Shown here piece after piece: positions 13,170-26,034 of a stretch of DNA of 64,000 bases. The position numbers were made by a program, and so were the translations under genes. Source of the stretch: Nomia melanderi (Eukaryota > Arthropoda > Insecta > Hymenoptera > Halictidae); assembly GCF_051020985.1 (NCBI RefSeq), contig NC_135003.1, positions 6,007,501 to 6,071,500 on the forward strand. The letters are read 5' to 3'. Position 1 is the first letter of the stretch. Each line of letters opens with the position of its first letter. Under the pieces are notes generated by a model, which saw only the letters and a list, made by a program, of their open reading frames with translations, had not been told where the DNA came from and ran no database searches.

Positions 13170-14641
13170 TACATGAATATTCTCACGTGAACCTTTTTTT
13201 TCGACCGTTGCGAATAGTTTATATGTTCGTATGAATTTTTTTTCATTACGTTAATGTTCATATTCACGGAGTGGGTACAGTGGGTTCAATATATTATGGT
13301 ACACCCTGTGCAGAATAAATAAAAAAACAGAGGATAATTGCTGTTGCTCTATATTATATTTTCCAATTTATTTACGTGTACGTACAATGGGATTTTGACT
13401 GTCAGAATTTAATCAGAGTTTCGATTGGACCAAAAAAATAGTTTGTAAATAGAAAATCCGAAGGTTCAAATGAAGACTGTAAAAAAAAATTCGGACAATC
13501 AAAACGCCATTGTACCTTCAATTCCAGCACATTGTATATACACTTCGATCGCCATTACATTTGAAATAACATCTTCTCGAATGCTTTTTCCTTTAACACG
13601 CTTCCGCAATAGATTATTTGGCGTAAGTTTCTCGGATAGAACAAAATCATATCAAGCAGGATGTCAGTTAATCCACCTTAAAGCTCGCTACGCACATGAT
13701 TTTGAACGTAAATCAATTCTCTGTAAAAAGAGTATAAGCTAAAATCAAATAATACAACTGTTAATAACCAAGATAACTGGTATTAAATACACATCCAAAA
13801 AATATTTTTTAAAATATATTATATTTATTGTTAAAATATAGCCACGTTTAGATGAAAATATTCAATAATAAATATTCGATACGATCGACATTTAATAAAT
13901 AAAGTGTTAAAATATATAATATTACTTTTAGGACCATTCAATCTTCATACGTTTAACAGTGACAAAATTTGATGACATAAAGTCAAACTGGTATTTACCC
14001 TAACCAAGTGCACACGAACCTTAAAGCAGATTTCACAACAAGCGCAGCAAAATTCTGCAACATATTTCTATTTAACAGTTTCCCTTAATTTAAATGTCAC
14101 AACGATTCACAAGCAGCCTCGCAGTTCGCACAAGACGAAACCGTCAAACACGCAACCATCTCTCTCAGCTTGTCGAACTCCGGTCGCTTCACGACTTGTT
14201 AAGACGAGGACACCTATACTGATTAACCCTAACAGCTAAAACGCACATTATACTGCATATTCTTCGACTGCAACTTTAATCGAGCCGTTTACATGTTGCA
14301 CGAAGATACAAACACGAACACAGACACGCGTTTAAATATGTTTCTTCACAGCGATTAAGATATACACAGTTCGAATTGTACAGGTTGTTTCTATAGCCTC
14401 TTAAATGCTTAACACTGTTCCGCAGTAAATATACATGTATGACCTCCGGAATGTGAATACCCTCTTTTCTTTGCGCTATCGAACGTGTCGGATTTTACAT
14501 GGACCTGTCTTCAAAATATACTATGCGTCGAATGCGTATACGCAAGGTTTAGTTACAGATCTACCGAACAGCAGTGATTAATTTGACATATACGTTCAAC
14601 GATTTTTATCAGCGGCTTTAAACCATTCGCTGCCAGGGAAA

Positions 14642-14905
14642 TTAACATATTGTTGATCAGTAATTTTACGCAGAAAGTATTCTATGTCACCGATTATTAT
14701 TCCGTAATTAAATATGAAAGTAAAGAATCTAAATGAACTTCGAAACACTTTATTTATATATGATAAATTGAAATGAAACTTTGGAGATATCTTTTATGTA
14801 ACTTTGAATGTTTTGCTTTTGCGATATTCTATGTTGCCCTGCGTTTCAAACATTGAAATGGCTAATACAAGTGCAAACACAAGTAATCGATCAACAATAT
14901 GTTAA
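14642..14905 (+). mobile_element. TTAA MITE, family H
   Basis: TTAACATATTGTTGATCAG at the left and GATCAACAATATGTTAA at the right. Length 264 bp. The interior is nearly colinear with 49058-49330. Confidence 0.65.
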
Positions 14906-17129
14906 GAATACCTTGCCCTGTGTGCCAGAAATTGATTTCAAAGGAAACAAAATTATTTCTTTGTTATACATAATTCATCACTATTTATTTATTTCATAAA
15001 ATTGTCGTTCGTAGAAAGTAGCAGTTAATTCAAACTTATAGAGCAAGCTACGAGATATTTCGTAGCTGACAGTGAATGGGTTAAACAATAGCACGTGGGA
15101 CAATTAGGCTCGACAGCATCGAGCCATTACGTCTGTCAGTTATTTAGCTCGTTGATACTTTGTTCGTCTGTGCTAACTAGACTCGTTGAACAGACTATGA
15201 AACGATATTTCGAAAAGTTTTACTCTGACCGAGCATATTTGATGGTTGAAGGAGGAAAAGGATGCAAGTCTTTCGCAGTTTGGTCTTGTACCGTTGTAAC
15301 TACGTCAAACATATATTATGATATGATATTCAGGTAGATGAATAAGACTACGTGGACCTGCAGAAATCAGGATTTCAAGAGAAAGGTAGTTTCTAATTAG
15401 GTATTTCTAATTAGAAAATGTTGATGCAGCACAATTGAAAACGTATTAATGTTGAAGGAGAATATTTTGAAAAACAATAAAACTATTGGTTCAACCTTAA
15501 ATAATAAATTTTACAAATAAGGTTGTAAATTATACAAATTTTTCTGAAACTTTTGCATCAATCTAACTAGGTGCAGCTACACCAAGTATAGCTGATGACT
15601 GAAAGAAAAGTCAATTGGATAAGGTAACGAAACGAGAATTTTTATCACCAAGATATTGACTATGGACTATCAAAGCTCCATCCCCTTGATAAGGTGCTCA
15701 TTTCGTGTAAAATACAGTTGCGTAGCTTATAGCTGGCACATTAGGTCAGCGATCTGGCAATCTCCACTGCTGATTGAGTATTTATGGGTTTATTTTGTCC
15801 TGAGCATCCATTTGCTGTATATAATAAAGCATACGGTTCTGATGGGAAACTATGTTTCCATTAAATACTTTAATATTAATTTAAGTATTGTCTGTTTAAA
15901 ATGTTGTGAGGTATTATACACTTAACGATGTTAACACTTAGCCAACCGAATGGTAAGGATTATTATTTGAGAATAAATGTTAAACTCAACGTTTTTAACT
16001 ATTATCTGTATCAAACACGAACATTTTGGAAAATTCTATAAAGCTCCCTGGGTTTTATCATTTTCCTTAGTTGCCTTTCTCAATAATAGTTTTTCAATAA
16101 CAGTTTCGTTTTTTGATAGCAAGCATAATGGTAATATGTCTCGAAAACACGAAAGAATCTTGTTCTACAAACGACATGACCGCAGAATCACGTGACCGAG
16201 AAATAACAGCCAATAATTTAGATCACTGGTGTCCACATTCCTTTCGTGCCTATTCTCATCGAAGTTCGTCGAAACTGAAAATAATCCGCAGGGACAATAA
16301 GAGTCCCTTAAATTGTGTATGTATTAATAAACACACAATTTTGCATCTTTCGATAAATATTGTCCTTATTTTTAATACAAGTTACTTCTTCTTAATGAAA
16401 GAAATTAAAGACACGCACTCGAATATTTCTGTACACCGAATGAGCACCTCATTAACCGAATGATCGTTGGTGAGTGGAAGGTCATAATTAACTTATAATT
16501 ATAATGAATAATTTCCAGTTTTTCTTTAGTAATTGTTATTGCTCGGTAGATCTACAAGGGCATTCTGAGGGTTCGATCGAATATTGACAACTGTCTGTCG
16601 TGGCAGAGTATTCCGATCGTTCAAAGCCACTTTTCTTGACTTTCTTCGGAAACGGCATCAATTTTTACGTCAAGGATAGGAACATTTTTTTCGAATAGTA
16701 GATGATATATGGAAAAAAGTGCGCGAAAGTTCCATTTATATCCTTATTTGATTAAATACGTGTATTTGAATACATGTTTGTCTCTCCAAAATAAAATACT
16801 GCTCCATTTTGTAATCAGGACTGCCATGTTAGTTCCTCGAATAGTCGAAAGTAATGTCTATCGTCTTCCACTATAATGTTACTCGCTATTTTACGCGTTT
16901 AGGACAAGAATCGTACTAAATCTTTAAAACATTCATCTTTGGTGGGGCGTCGGATGTCGATAGTGTAATGGTGGCGGCAGTTCAGTGACCTTGAACAAGG
17001 AAGATCTATAGCTTCTACTACAGCGATGGAATCAAGCGTACAAGTTCCACATCAATTCCTCAGAAAATACGCTCGGAGTGTATTACGATTATTAAAGTTG
17101 ATAAGTCTAACAGAAAATTAAATAACGCG

Positions 17130-17377
17130 TTAACCCCTTGCCCTATAATATCGTGTCAGATTCGTGGTGAAGACTTCAAATAGAATAGACGAACATAGAT
17201 ATTATTCAATTCGTTTGGATGCAAATTACATATTATTCCTATTATCAATGATTATACTTTAGAGTGAACCTTGACCTAGATTACGCCTAGAATTTTCTCT
17301 TGTATTCAATGAATTATTGATAACAAAGTGGCTAGATCGATCACAGTTCAAAAAGAAATCATAGGGCAAGCGGTTAA
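17130..17377 (+). mobile_element. TTAA MITE, family D
   Basis: TTAACCCCTTGCCCTATAA at the left and ATAGGGCAAGCGGTTAA at the right. Length 248 bp. One of four full-length copies in the window (also 38517, 46589, 51429), all 248-251 bp. Confidence 0.72.
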
Positions 17378-20237
17378 TAGTTCAGTAAACGAAGTGACAT
17401 ACATAACTATATTTTTATTTTACAATCAAATACAAATTCGGGGTCTTAGTGTTAAACGAACTATTTAATTTTATATAAAAGAATTTAACGTATCTTTCGT
17501 GTACATATGTAGTTTAAAAAAATAAACTATGGATAGTACTATTAGATCGTTATTATCTAAATTTCTAAACCGTAGATATTTATGCAAATGAAGGTTTATA
17601 AAAATTAATTTACAGACACAGAAATTTGTACATTGTGTTAATAATTTTTATAAATTTGTAATAACATGAAAACCTGATTAGATTTTATTAAACAGTTCAT
17701 TATACTGAGTGTTGGTTAGAATGTCTAACTCGGGGTATAGTGAGAAAAAACTTCTACAGCACCATATTCTATTTTAAGAAGCAAACATTGTGTGAAGTTT
17801 CAAACAACAATTTTCTGGGTATGTATATAAGCTATGAATGCATACAAATCCGCAGTTTAACTATTACAGGTTCTCACTATTAGGGTTTTCTTAGCGATGA
17901 CTCAGCACTTCTGAAAATACATCGGGTATAGAAGTAATTTGCATAACGCGGAAGGTTTTAATTTTAGTTCGATCATTGAGATGGAAGCCGTCCTAGATGT
18001 GACATGAAACTATTTTCCTGAAAAAATCAATTATTCGATTCTTTCATCGAAGCTTCATCAAAGCAAGCATTCAAGAACTGGTACGATCGATACTTTTAGG
18101 AAATCTATTTCTTGATAGTACAATATTTCCTCCATAGATGTAATCGTAGTTTTTCGAGTCCATTATAATTCCATCGCTATCTCCGCCATCTTAACACATT
18201 ATCTACCAGTTATTGAACAATTTACTAAGAATTCATAATTAATGCGTGAGGATTTCTTAATAAATATTTCACTAGGAATAACAATTGAAATACTAATTCA
18301 ATAAATTATGAATTGGATAACATAATCTAATCAGTTTTCCAGGAGAATATATCTTAAAGAAAATTATTAGCCTGCTTTTTGATATAAAACAGTCGTTAAA
18401 AAGCCTATTAACCCCTTGGCGTGTTATTTGTTTCAATATTAAACGCAACAAAATTCTCCATTTTACTGTAAATGCAAATTTACTTTGCAAACAATAAATT
18501 GGCAATAGCAAAATAGTGTTTTCCTTTAATCCTTGAACAATGAAGAATATTGATTTTTATTAAATTACACAGAAAACAGAGACATAATGTAGGAAGAAAT
18601 GAAATCAATCACAGTAAACAATTTGTTTAGGATTCCTGTTTAAATTGTACGAGTCAACAAAATATATTTAAAAATAATTAGAATTATAAATAATAACAAT
18701 AACAAATAATTATAACCATTATAATTGAATACTACGTATGTATGTATGTCAATTCGAAATTGTGTATTCGTTGTTGTTTTCGAAACTAAAGCTGTCGAGA
18801 AACGACAGAATTCTCTTCGAATAACATCCAGTGAATGTCTCAAGGCTGAATTGAAATCACGTAGAAAATCGATAAACCTGAAGCGTCAGGAGGACTTGAT
18901 TCCATCGCTAAAAGCAGAAACGTAATTAGCCCGCACGTGCGAATATAGACGCCATCGCGAACCCGTTTACACGTGTACACATACACCAGATAGTTTTGAT
19001 TATCATTGCAGAGGCGTTGTCACGAGGTAAGACTTTGTATAGTTCGAATCGCAACGAGGAATCGATATTGTCACTTAAGTAACGCTCGGTGCGCTGAAAG
19101 TTCCCAACTGTACACTGAATTTCGCTCGGAATAGAGTGAACATTCAACGAAACTAGACGCCCTGTAGTGAACGTTTCATATTTTACGTAAATCCTATATA
19201 AAAGAAAATGTACAACATGCTGTTCTACACATTTTCACGGAGAATACCAATTTTAAAAACTGGGAACTGTTCGAATGAGTAATGAAGAGATAATATTCGG
19301 TTTATTGGGAACTCTATGTAATATGTATGGCTTAACTCAGCGTGAGTCAATTGGATACGTGATAGTCAAATCATTTTTTTGGAATCTTAAAAACAATGAT
19401 GCCTGCTATATATAGTAAAAAATTGTTGATTTCATTGTTTCCAATAAGAAGTTTGATTTACTAAACAATTAAATCTGTATGCCCTGAAGCTACTTGAAAG
19501 TATTATTTTCATTAAAATGCTATAATGAATTCAACGTAGTTAAATTCCTTTTTTTAATTTAACTTACTTTAATTCAATGTGAAGTATTACTATATACATT
19601 TATAGATTTTTAATTGTAAGAAATATTGATACATAGCTTATACGTTACTTGAACAGTCTTGAAGTTTTTAAATTAAAGACAATAAATGTCAAACACGAAT
19701 AACATATTTCTGTTATGAAAAATTAAATAATTGATTCCTTCTGTCTCACACCGAGCTAAGAAATCTTTGTACAAAAAGATAACTATAATCACACGATAGA
19801 AAAATATTTTATATGGCAAATACAATTTTTGTTCTTTCTTCCGCAAAGAATGCTTAGTCCCACTTTTTAAAATTGCTCTGTATAGTGTTTACGATTTAAA
19901 TATGCACACTCAATTGTTCAGTAGACTTGAAGATAGAAGGAAGTATCTTTTTCTTATTACAATTGAAGAATAATATTATTTCAATCGTTATTTATTGTTT
20001 TGAAGTTATTTCCACGATTTTTCAGACAATTAATAAAGAAATGAGATAAAAATTTTGAACCAAATTTACTTTTATGACGTCTTAAAACAGATTTGGAAAC
20101 AGTATTAAGTATCATAGTCGCAGAATCTCGTATTTGATATTATAATCACAATGATAAGCTTTCACATCGATGTATGTCACCTTGAATTTGATATTTATCT
20201 GCATACATATGTGTGCAATGAAGTTGATTATCGTGAC

Positions 20238-20283
<46 letters not shown>

Positions 20284-20575
20284 GTTGTTGTTGTTGTTGT
20301 TATTATTATCAATAATGGTAGTAGTCGTAGTAGTAGTAGTAGTAGTAAGAGTACCAGTAGCAGTAGTAATAATAGCAGTAGTAGTAGTAGGAGTACCAGT
20401 AGCAGTAGTAATCGTAATAGTAATAGTAATAGTAATAGTAATAGTAATAGTAATAGTAATAGTAATAGTAATAGTAATAGTAGTAGTAGTAGTAATAGTA
20501 ATAGTAATAGTAGTGGTAGTTGTAGCGGTAGTAGTAGCAGTAATAGCAATAATAGGAGTAGTATTAGTATTATTC
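20238..20575 (+). repeat. Compound trinucleotide/hexanucleotide microsatellite
   Basis: (ATT)n, then a short GTT run, then imperfect AGT/AAT units, including a long (AATAGT)n stretch. The block GAGTACCAGTAGCAGTAGTA occurs twice. Long open frames on both strands (poly-Leu, poly-Ser/Asn, poly-Val/Ile) are artefacts of the repeat. Confidence 0.95.
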
Positions 20576-21089
20576 GGTTTTCAAACAAATTCATTTTATC
20601 ATCTATACCTCCTTTATATCTTTACTCATCTAATTAATAATCACGTGCATACATTTAAACGTGCAAAGACTGTGACTGTACAAATAAAAAAATACATAAA
20701 ATATAATAAAAAATATATATATATGTATATATATAATCTCTTATTCGCAAACGGTATCTCGAAAATTCTATAAAAATATTTTAAGGAGATAAAGTGTCAA
20801 TAAAAAAATTGTTTGTACAATATCGATCGAATACAGATCTCTATAAAAATTTGTCTGTTATAGTGCAGAAAATGTTACAAAATATTTTCGGATGTTGTCA
20901 TCATCGCACAAAGGAAAATCGTGCCCCGGTGTAAACAATCGTAGCATCTTTTCTCAAATACGCCCCCATTTTAAAAGCGTCTACTTATAAAATATATTTA
21001 AACTGTCAGGATGTGTTTCAACACCATATTCAATATAACATGTTTCATAGTGTTGTACAGATTTTGTTATGAATTAAACTTCATATAAA

Positions 21090-21248
21090 TCTATTATAAG
21101 ATAACAGATATTTCTTGGAGAGACTATTAAAGAAATTGATTTAGCAATACGCAAGCTAAATTGTAAATCAATTAGTCTCAATTGATGCACTCTTGGAGTT
21201 TCTATAGAGGAATTTTAAAATTCAACTGCTCGGTAATGTTAGTGTTAA
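21090..21248 (-). mobile_element. TTAA MITE, family G, partial
   Basis: The reverse complement starts TTAACACTAACATTACCGAG and aligns with the 52272 copy for about 150 bp. The far end is lost. Confidence 0.5.
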
Positions 21249-21290
21249 AAGTAGATATAAAACATTTCTTCCTTATAAATCCCACCATTT

Positions 21291-21526
21291 TTAACACTGG
21301 AACTACCAAACGAGTCAAACTAACGACGGGTCATTTCAGAATTTTTATTTTGCAAGTATTTAAATTATAAACACAGGTTTGAAAGAGATCGTAAAATAAA
21401 TTTCTGTATTTCATCAAATATTAGAATAAAAGACCTTTCAAATCTCGAGAAATGTATTGTTATAATATTGTATAAATAATTAGAAATAAATCACTCTAAT
21501 TGCTCGGCAGTTCTTTCTAGTGTTAA
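21291..21526 (+). mobile_element. TTAA MITE, family G2
   Basis: TTAACACTGGAACTACCAAA at the left and CAGTTCTTTCTAGTGTTAA at the right. Length 236 bp. Related to the copy at 54312. Confidence 0.6.
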
Positions 21527-22350
21527 ACAATTTCATAGAACTATATCTGCATTCTTGCTCGTCTCATCATCACGAATTTTATATGACCTTTTACATTATT
21601 ATTACAGATGGCTGATGTATCAAAATCACGTGATCAACCTCAAATAATCTTTCAACAAATAAATTGAACTAAAAGTTTGTGTTCTCTCAACGAAAAGCCA
21701 AAAAATTAATAAAATTTGTAGTAATTGCATTTATATTCAAAATGAGTATACCTATGAATAAAACCTTTGAAGAATTAGTGTATCTAAACGAATATTACAA
21801 TACAGAAGACCCTATTCTTAATCGCAACAGAAACATTTCAGGAAGAACGCATTTGAGAAAAGATATGAGCCACCATAATCCAATATAAAAAAAGTCCGGT
21901 GACTTGATTCGTTCCATTTGAATCTACTCTGCTCTCTGCCAGAAGATACATATATGTACTGCACATGTTTGTTTTCAATTGAACTGAAAGGAATCGTTTC
22001 AAAGGATAGTTGTTGGGTGATCACCACAAAAACCCGACAAGTCGCGTTCATTAGAGAAACGTTTCCCTAGTATGCTTTCTCCAAGTGAATCTTACATTCT
22101 GAAAGAGTTACAAAAATAGTGTCGTATATGCCTACCACGCTATCCTTTCCAAATACTCTTCGTGGATCAAATATAAAGGCTAATATACTGGGACACTGTT
22201 AAAATGCCGCGCGCTAGAGCTTTTGGCGCATTTAAAATGATCGTTGGTTAACAAGAGTTAGTTCTTAGTTAGTTAGTTATTATGACGGATTAAAATTCTT
22301 TGTGTGCCACTGACAATTGAAGGATCGACTTCTGTTTCATTCGTTTGATT

Positions 22351-22657
22351 TTAACCCTTTCGTTACAACAAAGTTGGACGTTAGTATACCGCCATTTTAG
22401 ATTAATCATTAATCCAATCGATTAACACGTCGTTCACGAGAATTTTGAGCGTTTTGTATATTACTTGTTCTTTTATAACGAAGGCAAATCGTATTGGAAT
22501 TGGTTATTAATGGTTTAGTATTATAGTTCTTGAGCTACACTATTATTTAGTTACTTGTATTATTGAATATTGTGATTCGACGTCAGTTCCCTTTATGTAA
22601 TCGTCTTCAAGCACGGGAGTGTCACGGCGGACAGGACGCCCGTAGCGAAAGGGTTAA
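22351..22657. mobile_element. TTAA MITE, family I
   Basis: TTAACCCTTTCGTTACAAC at the left. The reverse complement of the right end is TTAACCCTTTCGCTACGGG. Length 307 bp. A related end (GCGAAAAGGTTAA) occurs near 23050. Confidence 0.6.
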
Positions 22658-23197
22658 ACGAGCATTACTGTAGCAAGGTCGTCCTTCTGCAGCGACGATC
22701 GACGCTTATTTGCGTTGTACGGTTTTCCTAACGACGTATTCCATGTTCCCCATGGAGAAAAGGGCTAGACACAGAGTCCTGCTACGATAATGACGGAATA
22801 CGTGCACATACTACATACTATGCAGCGTATAGTGCATATACGTGGCCCAGGTTTACGGGTATTACGAGCACAAAGCCCTTCTCAGACTCCCGACTGCCAC
22901 TTGATCCTGTCGTTGCTTTCCGGCTTTGCTCTGGAGCGCTCTCCAGCGCTCTTATTCCGCCATAGATGTTCAGCCACGGCTTACCGGTAAGTCACTGTAA
23001 CGGCGTTTTACTCTAACATACAGCTTCAAGGACGTGTGGCAGCGAAAAGGTTAATTAAGCCGTTGAAAACGAGTGTGGTCTGCACCGCAAATTACCTTTT
23101 CGCGATAACAATGGAACCAAATTCCACGCGATGAGACCTACTTCCTGAAGTAGGTTAATGGAAAATATCTGTTTGATGGTTCATAACGCATATTGAC

Positions 23198-23596
23198 CAG
23201 GAATTAGAAACAATCATGATATCGGTTTCGGTTCTTGAAACTGTTATGAAGAACTGAAATAAGTCATAACTGTTATTCGGTGTATCAGTTTCTTTTCTTA
23301 CGGTCAAATTGTTATGGTCAGTGTTACAGACTACTTAAGAGTAGATGTAAATAAGATCATTTATACCGCTTCTGAAACGGTTCTATAACTGTTGTTTTTC
23401 AGTTCTTGATACAGTTATGAAGAACCGAAAAACAACAGTTGTAGAACCGTTTTAGAACCCATATTATTTCCAAGAACCGGAAACGAAACCGATATACCGA
23501 ATAACAATTATGACTTATTTCGGTTTTTCATAACTGTTTCAATTGGAGCCGATATATAACAGTTTCAAAGTTATTTTGGAGCTTTTTCAATCCCTG
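23198..23596. mobile_element. hAT-like fold-back MITE
   Basis: The termini CAGGAATTAGAAAC and (reverse complement of the right end) CAGGGATTGAAAAAG match the CAGGG hAT style. They are flanked by a decayed 8-bp duplication, ATATTGAC / GTATTAAC. The interior is built of repeated inverted GGTTC..AACTGTTATGAAGAAC motifs that can fold back. Relatives lie at 59914-60116 and about 29570-29912. Confidence 0.6.
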
Positions 23597-24172
23597 GTAT
23601 TAACCCATTTAAAACTAAGGGGTTTTAAAAACGATCTCCAGGAGTCAAGACTCGAAATCATCGCTGCTACCAGTACTGTGTTCATTTTTTTTTTGTAATT
23701 CCAACGAACTTGACTGCGAGTTACCCTTTTTGAGGTCTTAGCTTGAAATCAATACTATTACAAAATACAAATCAATACAATTTTTACAGACCTTCTATTT
23801 TTACTACTAACCAGTAAAGTAAGCCAGTTTCAAGCTATCAATGACATTTTTTACAACAAAGGTAAAGAGAATTCTTAAATAAATAGAGGGGTATAGAATC
23901 ATTTCACTCCAATTTTTCATATATTATTACATTTTTATATCAATTTTTGCTTCAAAAGCAAAGTATTTACGTACGAATACTGTAATAATTTGGCAAATGC
24001 ACATATTTTTTGATTGGCAACACAGGGGCTAAAAAAACTGTTCCGATTATATGGAATTTTAATAAATACTGATTCAATAATAACCACGGTAAACAAATTT
24101 TAAATGAATACCTAATACAAAGAACTGTTTCTTTTAGTAAATGTTCTAGCGCCACGAGGCGTTCAAACGAAT

Positions 24173-24401
24173 ATAACACTAGAACTACCGAGCACTTAAA
24201 CTGACTTTTTAAAACTTCTTTATAGAAGCTATAAGTTAGTATTCATAAAGATTTCAATTGTCTTATATTTCAGTTTAGATATGACCGAATCAATCAGTTT
24301 CTTTAACAATTTCTTAAAGAAGTGTTTGCACCTTTTTAGTGATTGTGAAAGAAGAAATCAGCAACGAGTCATTTTGACCCATCTCGTAGCACCAGTGTTA
24401 A
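24173..24401 (+). mobile_element. TTAA MITE, family G
   Basis: Left end AACACTAGAACTACCGAGC (TTAA decayed). Right end CACCAGTGTTAA. The interior matches the 52272 copy. Confidence 0.55.
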
Positions 24402-24791
24402 CGACTTTGTGACGAAATCTACCTTTCTACCGGTGTAAATACCTGTTCCACGAAGAGTATCCAGTTTCGGAATGTTATCACACGCTGCGAAACAGTCGGA
24501 AAGAATTTGCTGAATGACAATAGCGAGTCCTTCGTTGCCGTTGCGACGATGTGGTATAAACAGTACGATCTTCGGCTACGTCTACATTGTCGAAACGGTT
24601 CGTCTTGGGCCGCTCGTGGGTTCGCCGAGCGCGAGAGATCCATCAATACGGTTTTGTGCCTTTGCTCGACCGGCGAACGCTACTCTAGCCGGACCGAATT
24701 TCGTGTAATAATACTGATTACCCGTTCTCGCTTGGGAATCGCTTGCAGAGATCAGCGTCTAGAGTAATCTAGACTGTACGAGCACGCACGC

Positions 24792-25690
24792 ATGCACGCA
24801 CGTTCTTCACCTATGATCGTTCCGGCAAAACTGGACGTCGAACAGTCTCATGCATCGTACATCGAATCCGACAACGTGAGTTTACTCGACTTAACACTTA
24901 ATCCTTGGCTAAACGGAAAATATACATCTAGTACAGCTGACCCTTGATTTACGTGCGATCTGAATTTAGTAACATCGAATAAAATGTACTTCTGTTTTCT
25001 GAAATCTCATTATTATTTCTTTTGCTTGGCTATGTGAAACAAATATGTATTTCTTAAACTTACACCAGCTTTTCTTCCCAATATTCTGTTTTCTCTTGTA
25101 CCAACAGACTTTATTTACGGAATCTTCATTTGCGTAATACGAATCCTCGTGGAACGGATGGTCGCGTAAATCGAGGGTCAACTGTACGTCAGGCGTGTAA
25201 TCGATGAAGCTTAACATAAAAACGGGGGGAAAAGCGAAAAACGAGAACATTTATCACAAGTTGTATTTGACCTGTTCGGGGAAACGCATCGAAGAAACGT
25301 TTAAGCGACAGTATACGATTGGAATGAATCGATCGATCGAATTATACATCAATTCCGAGGAATATCGCGGCTCATAGTTGGAAAGTGTGTCCATGAGATT
25401 CTTCGTAGAAGAGATTCATTAGACGGTCTCCGTTTTGTACGAGAACTATAGGTTGTTCGTGTCGACATTCGACGGTTGTAAATGTATTGTAAATCGTCAC
25501 GTACCCGTGGAAACAATCGGTGATCGCGCGTGCACGCTCCCAGCGTTGCCTCGGCGTTCACATGGTGTACTGGGACAACAGGATTCGTGGAGCCGTCAGG
25601 GTGCTGGGCGGCTCGGGTCAAGTGGTGCACCACGCTAGGATCACCTTCTTGAATGGCACGAAAATCGCTCGGTCCGGATCGCTGGAATAG
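24792..25690 (+). CDS. Tentative two-exon small gene (24792-24875, 25544-25690), 76 aa
   Basis: Exon 1 has ATG at 24792 (a second in-frame ATG at 24813) and ends at a GTGAGT donor (24876). Exon 2 follows CTCCCAG at 25544 and stays open to TAG at 25688. Both are phase 0, so the splice keeps frame: ...SYIESDN joined to RCLGVHMVYWDN. Exon 2 has coding-like G/C third positions and includes RGAVRVLGGSGQVVHHA. No signal peptide or membrane segment is seen, and the family is not recognised. The intron holds a Tc1/pogo-like MITE. The acceptor has a weak pyrimidine tract and no nearby AATAAA was found, so this is only a candidate. It could be a fragment of a larger or decayed gene. Confidence 0.35.
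24934..25184. mobile_element. Tc1/pogo-like MITE with TA duplication
   Basis: Starts TA-CAGCTGACCCTTGATTTA. The right end reads, reverse-complemented, TA-CAGTTGACCCTCGATTTA. Length 251 bp. A diverged relative lies at 48769-48997. It sits in the intron of the tentative small gene. Confidence 0.65.
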
Positions 25691-26034
25691 ACGTGATCAT
25701 TGGAGATTTGAGGACATGATTGTACAAACGTATTGTTACACTGCAGCTCCCACGTTTATAGCAATGACCTGAGGTTTAACCTTTTGCGGATTACCGCCGC
25801 ATATGTGTTCTGCGTAAACCATCGATCTGGCCGATGAACTCATATGTACGTCCGGAGAATACAACTGATATAACCGAAAGAACGTTTTATATATCCCGTG
25901 GAGAATCTATGCGTGTACAAGGTGGAAAGAAACGACTGTACTTCCTTGTCGCGGCATGATTTCACACCTTTGATTTGATGGAGATTGTGGTAAAGAACCT
26001 GTTGCAAAGTACACTTTGCCATTGAAACAAAAAG

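Noticed and set aside
18725..18925. Plus-strand frame with a polar, coding-like end (RITSSECLKAELKSRRKS)
   Set aside because: No partner exon in phase, a weak acceptor and AT-rich third positions.
20112..20773. Long open frames on both strands (poly-Leu, poly-Ser/Asn, poly-Val/Ile)
   Set aside because: They are translations of the trinucleotide repeat. No other coding sign.
24966..25250. 94-aa minus-strand frame
   Set aside because: It lies in a TA-flanked MITE. A related frame in the diverged copy at 48.9 kb comes from the shared repeat, not from a gene.
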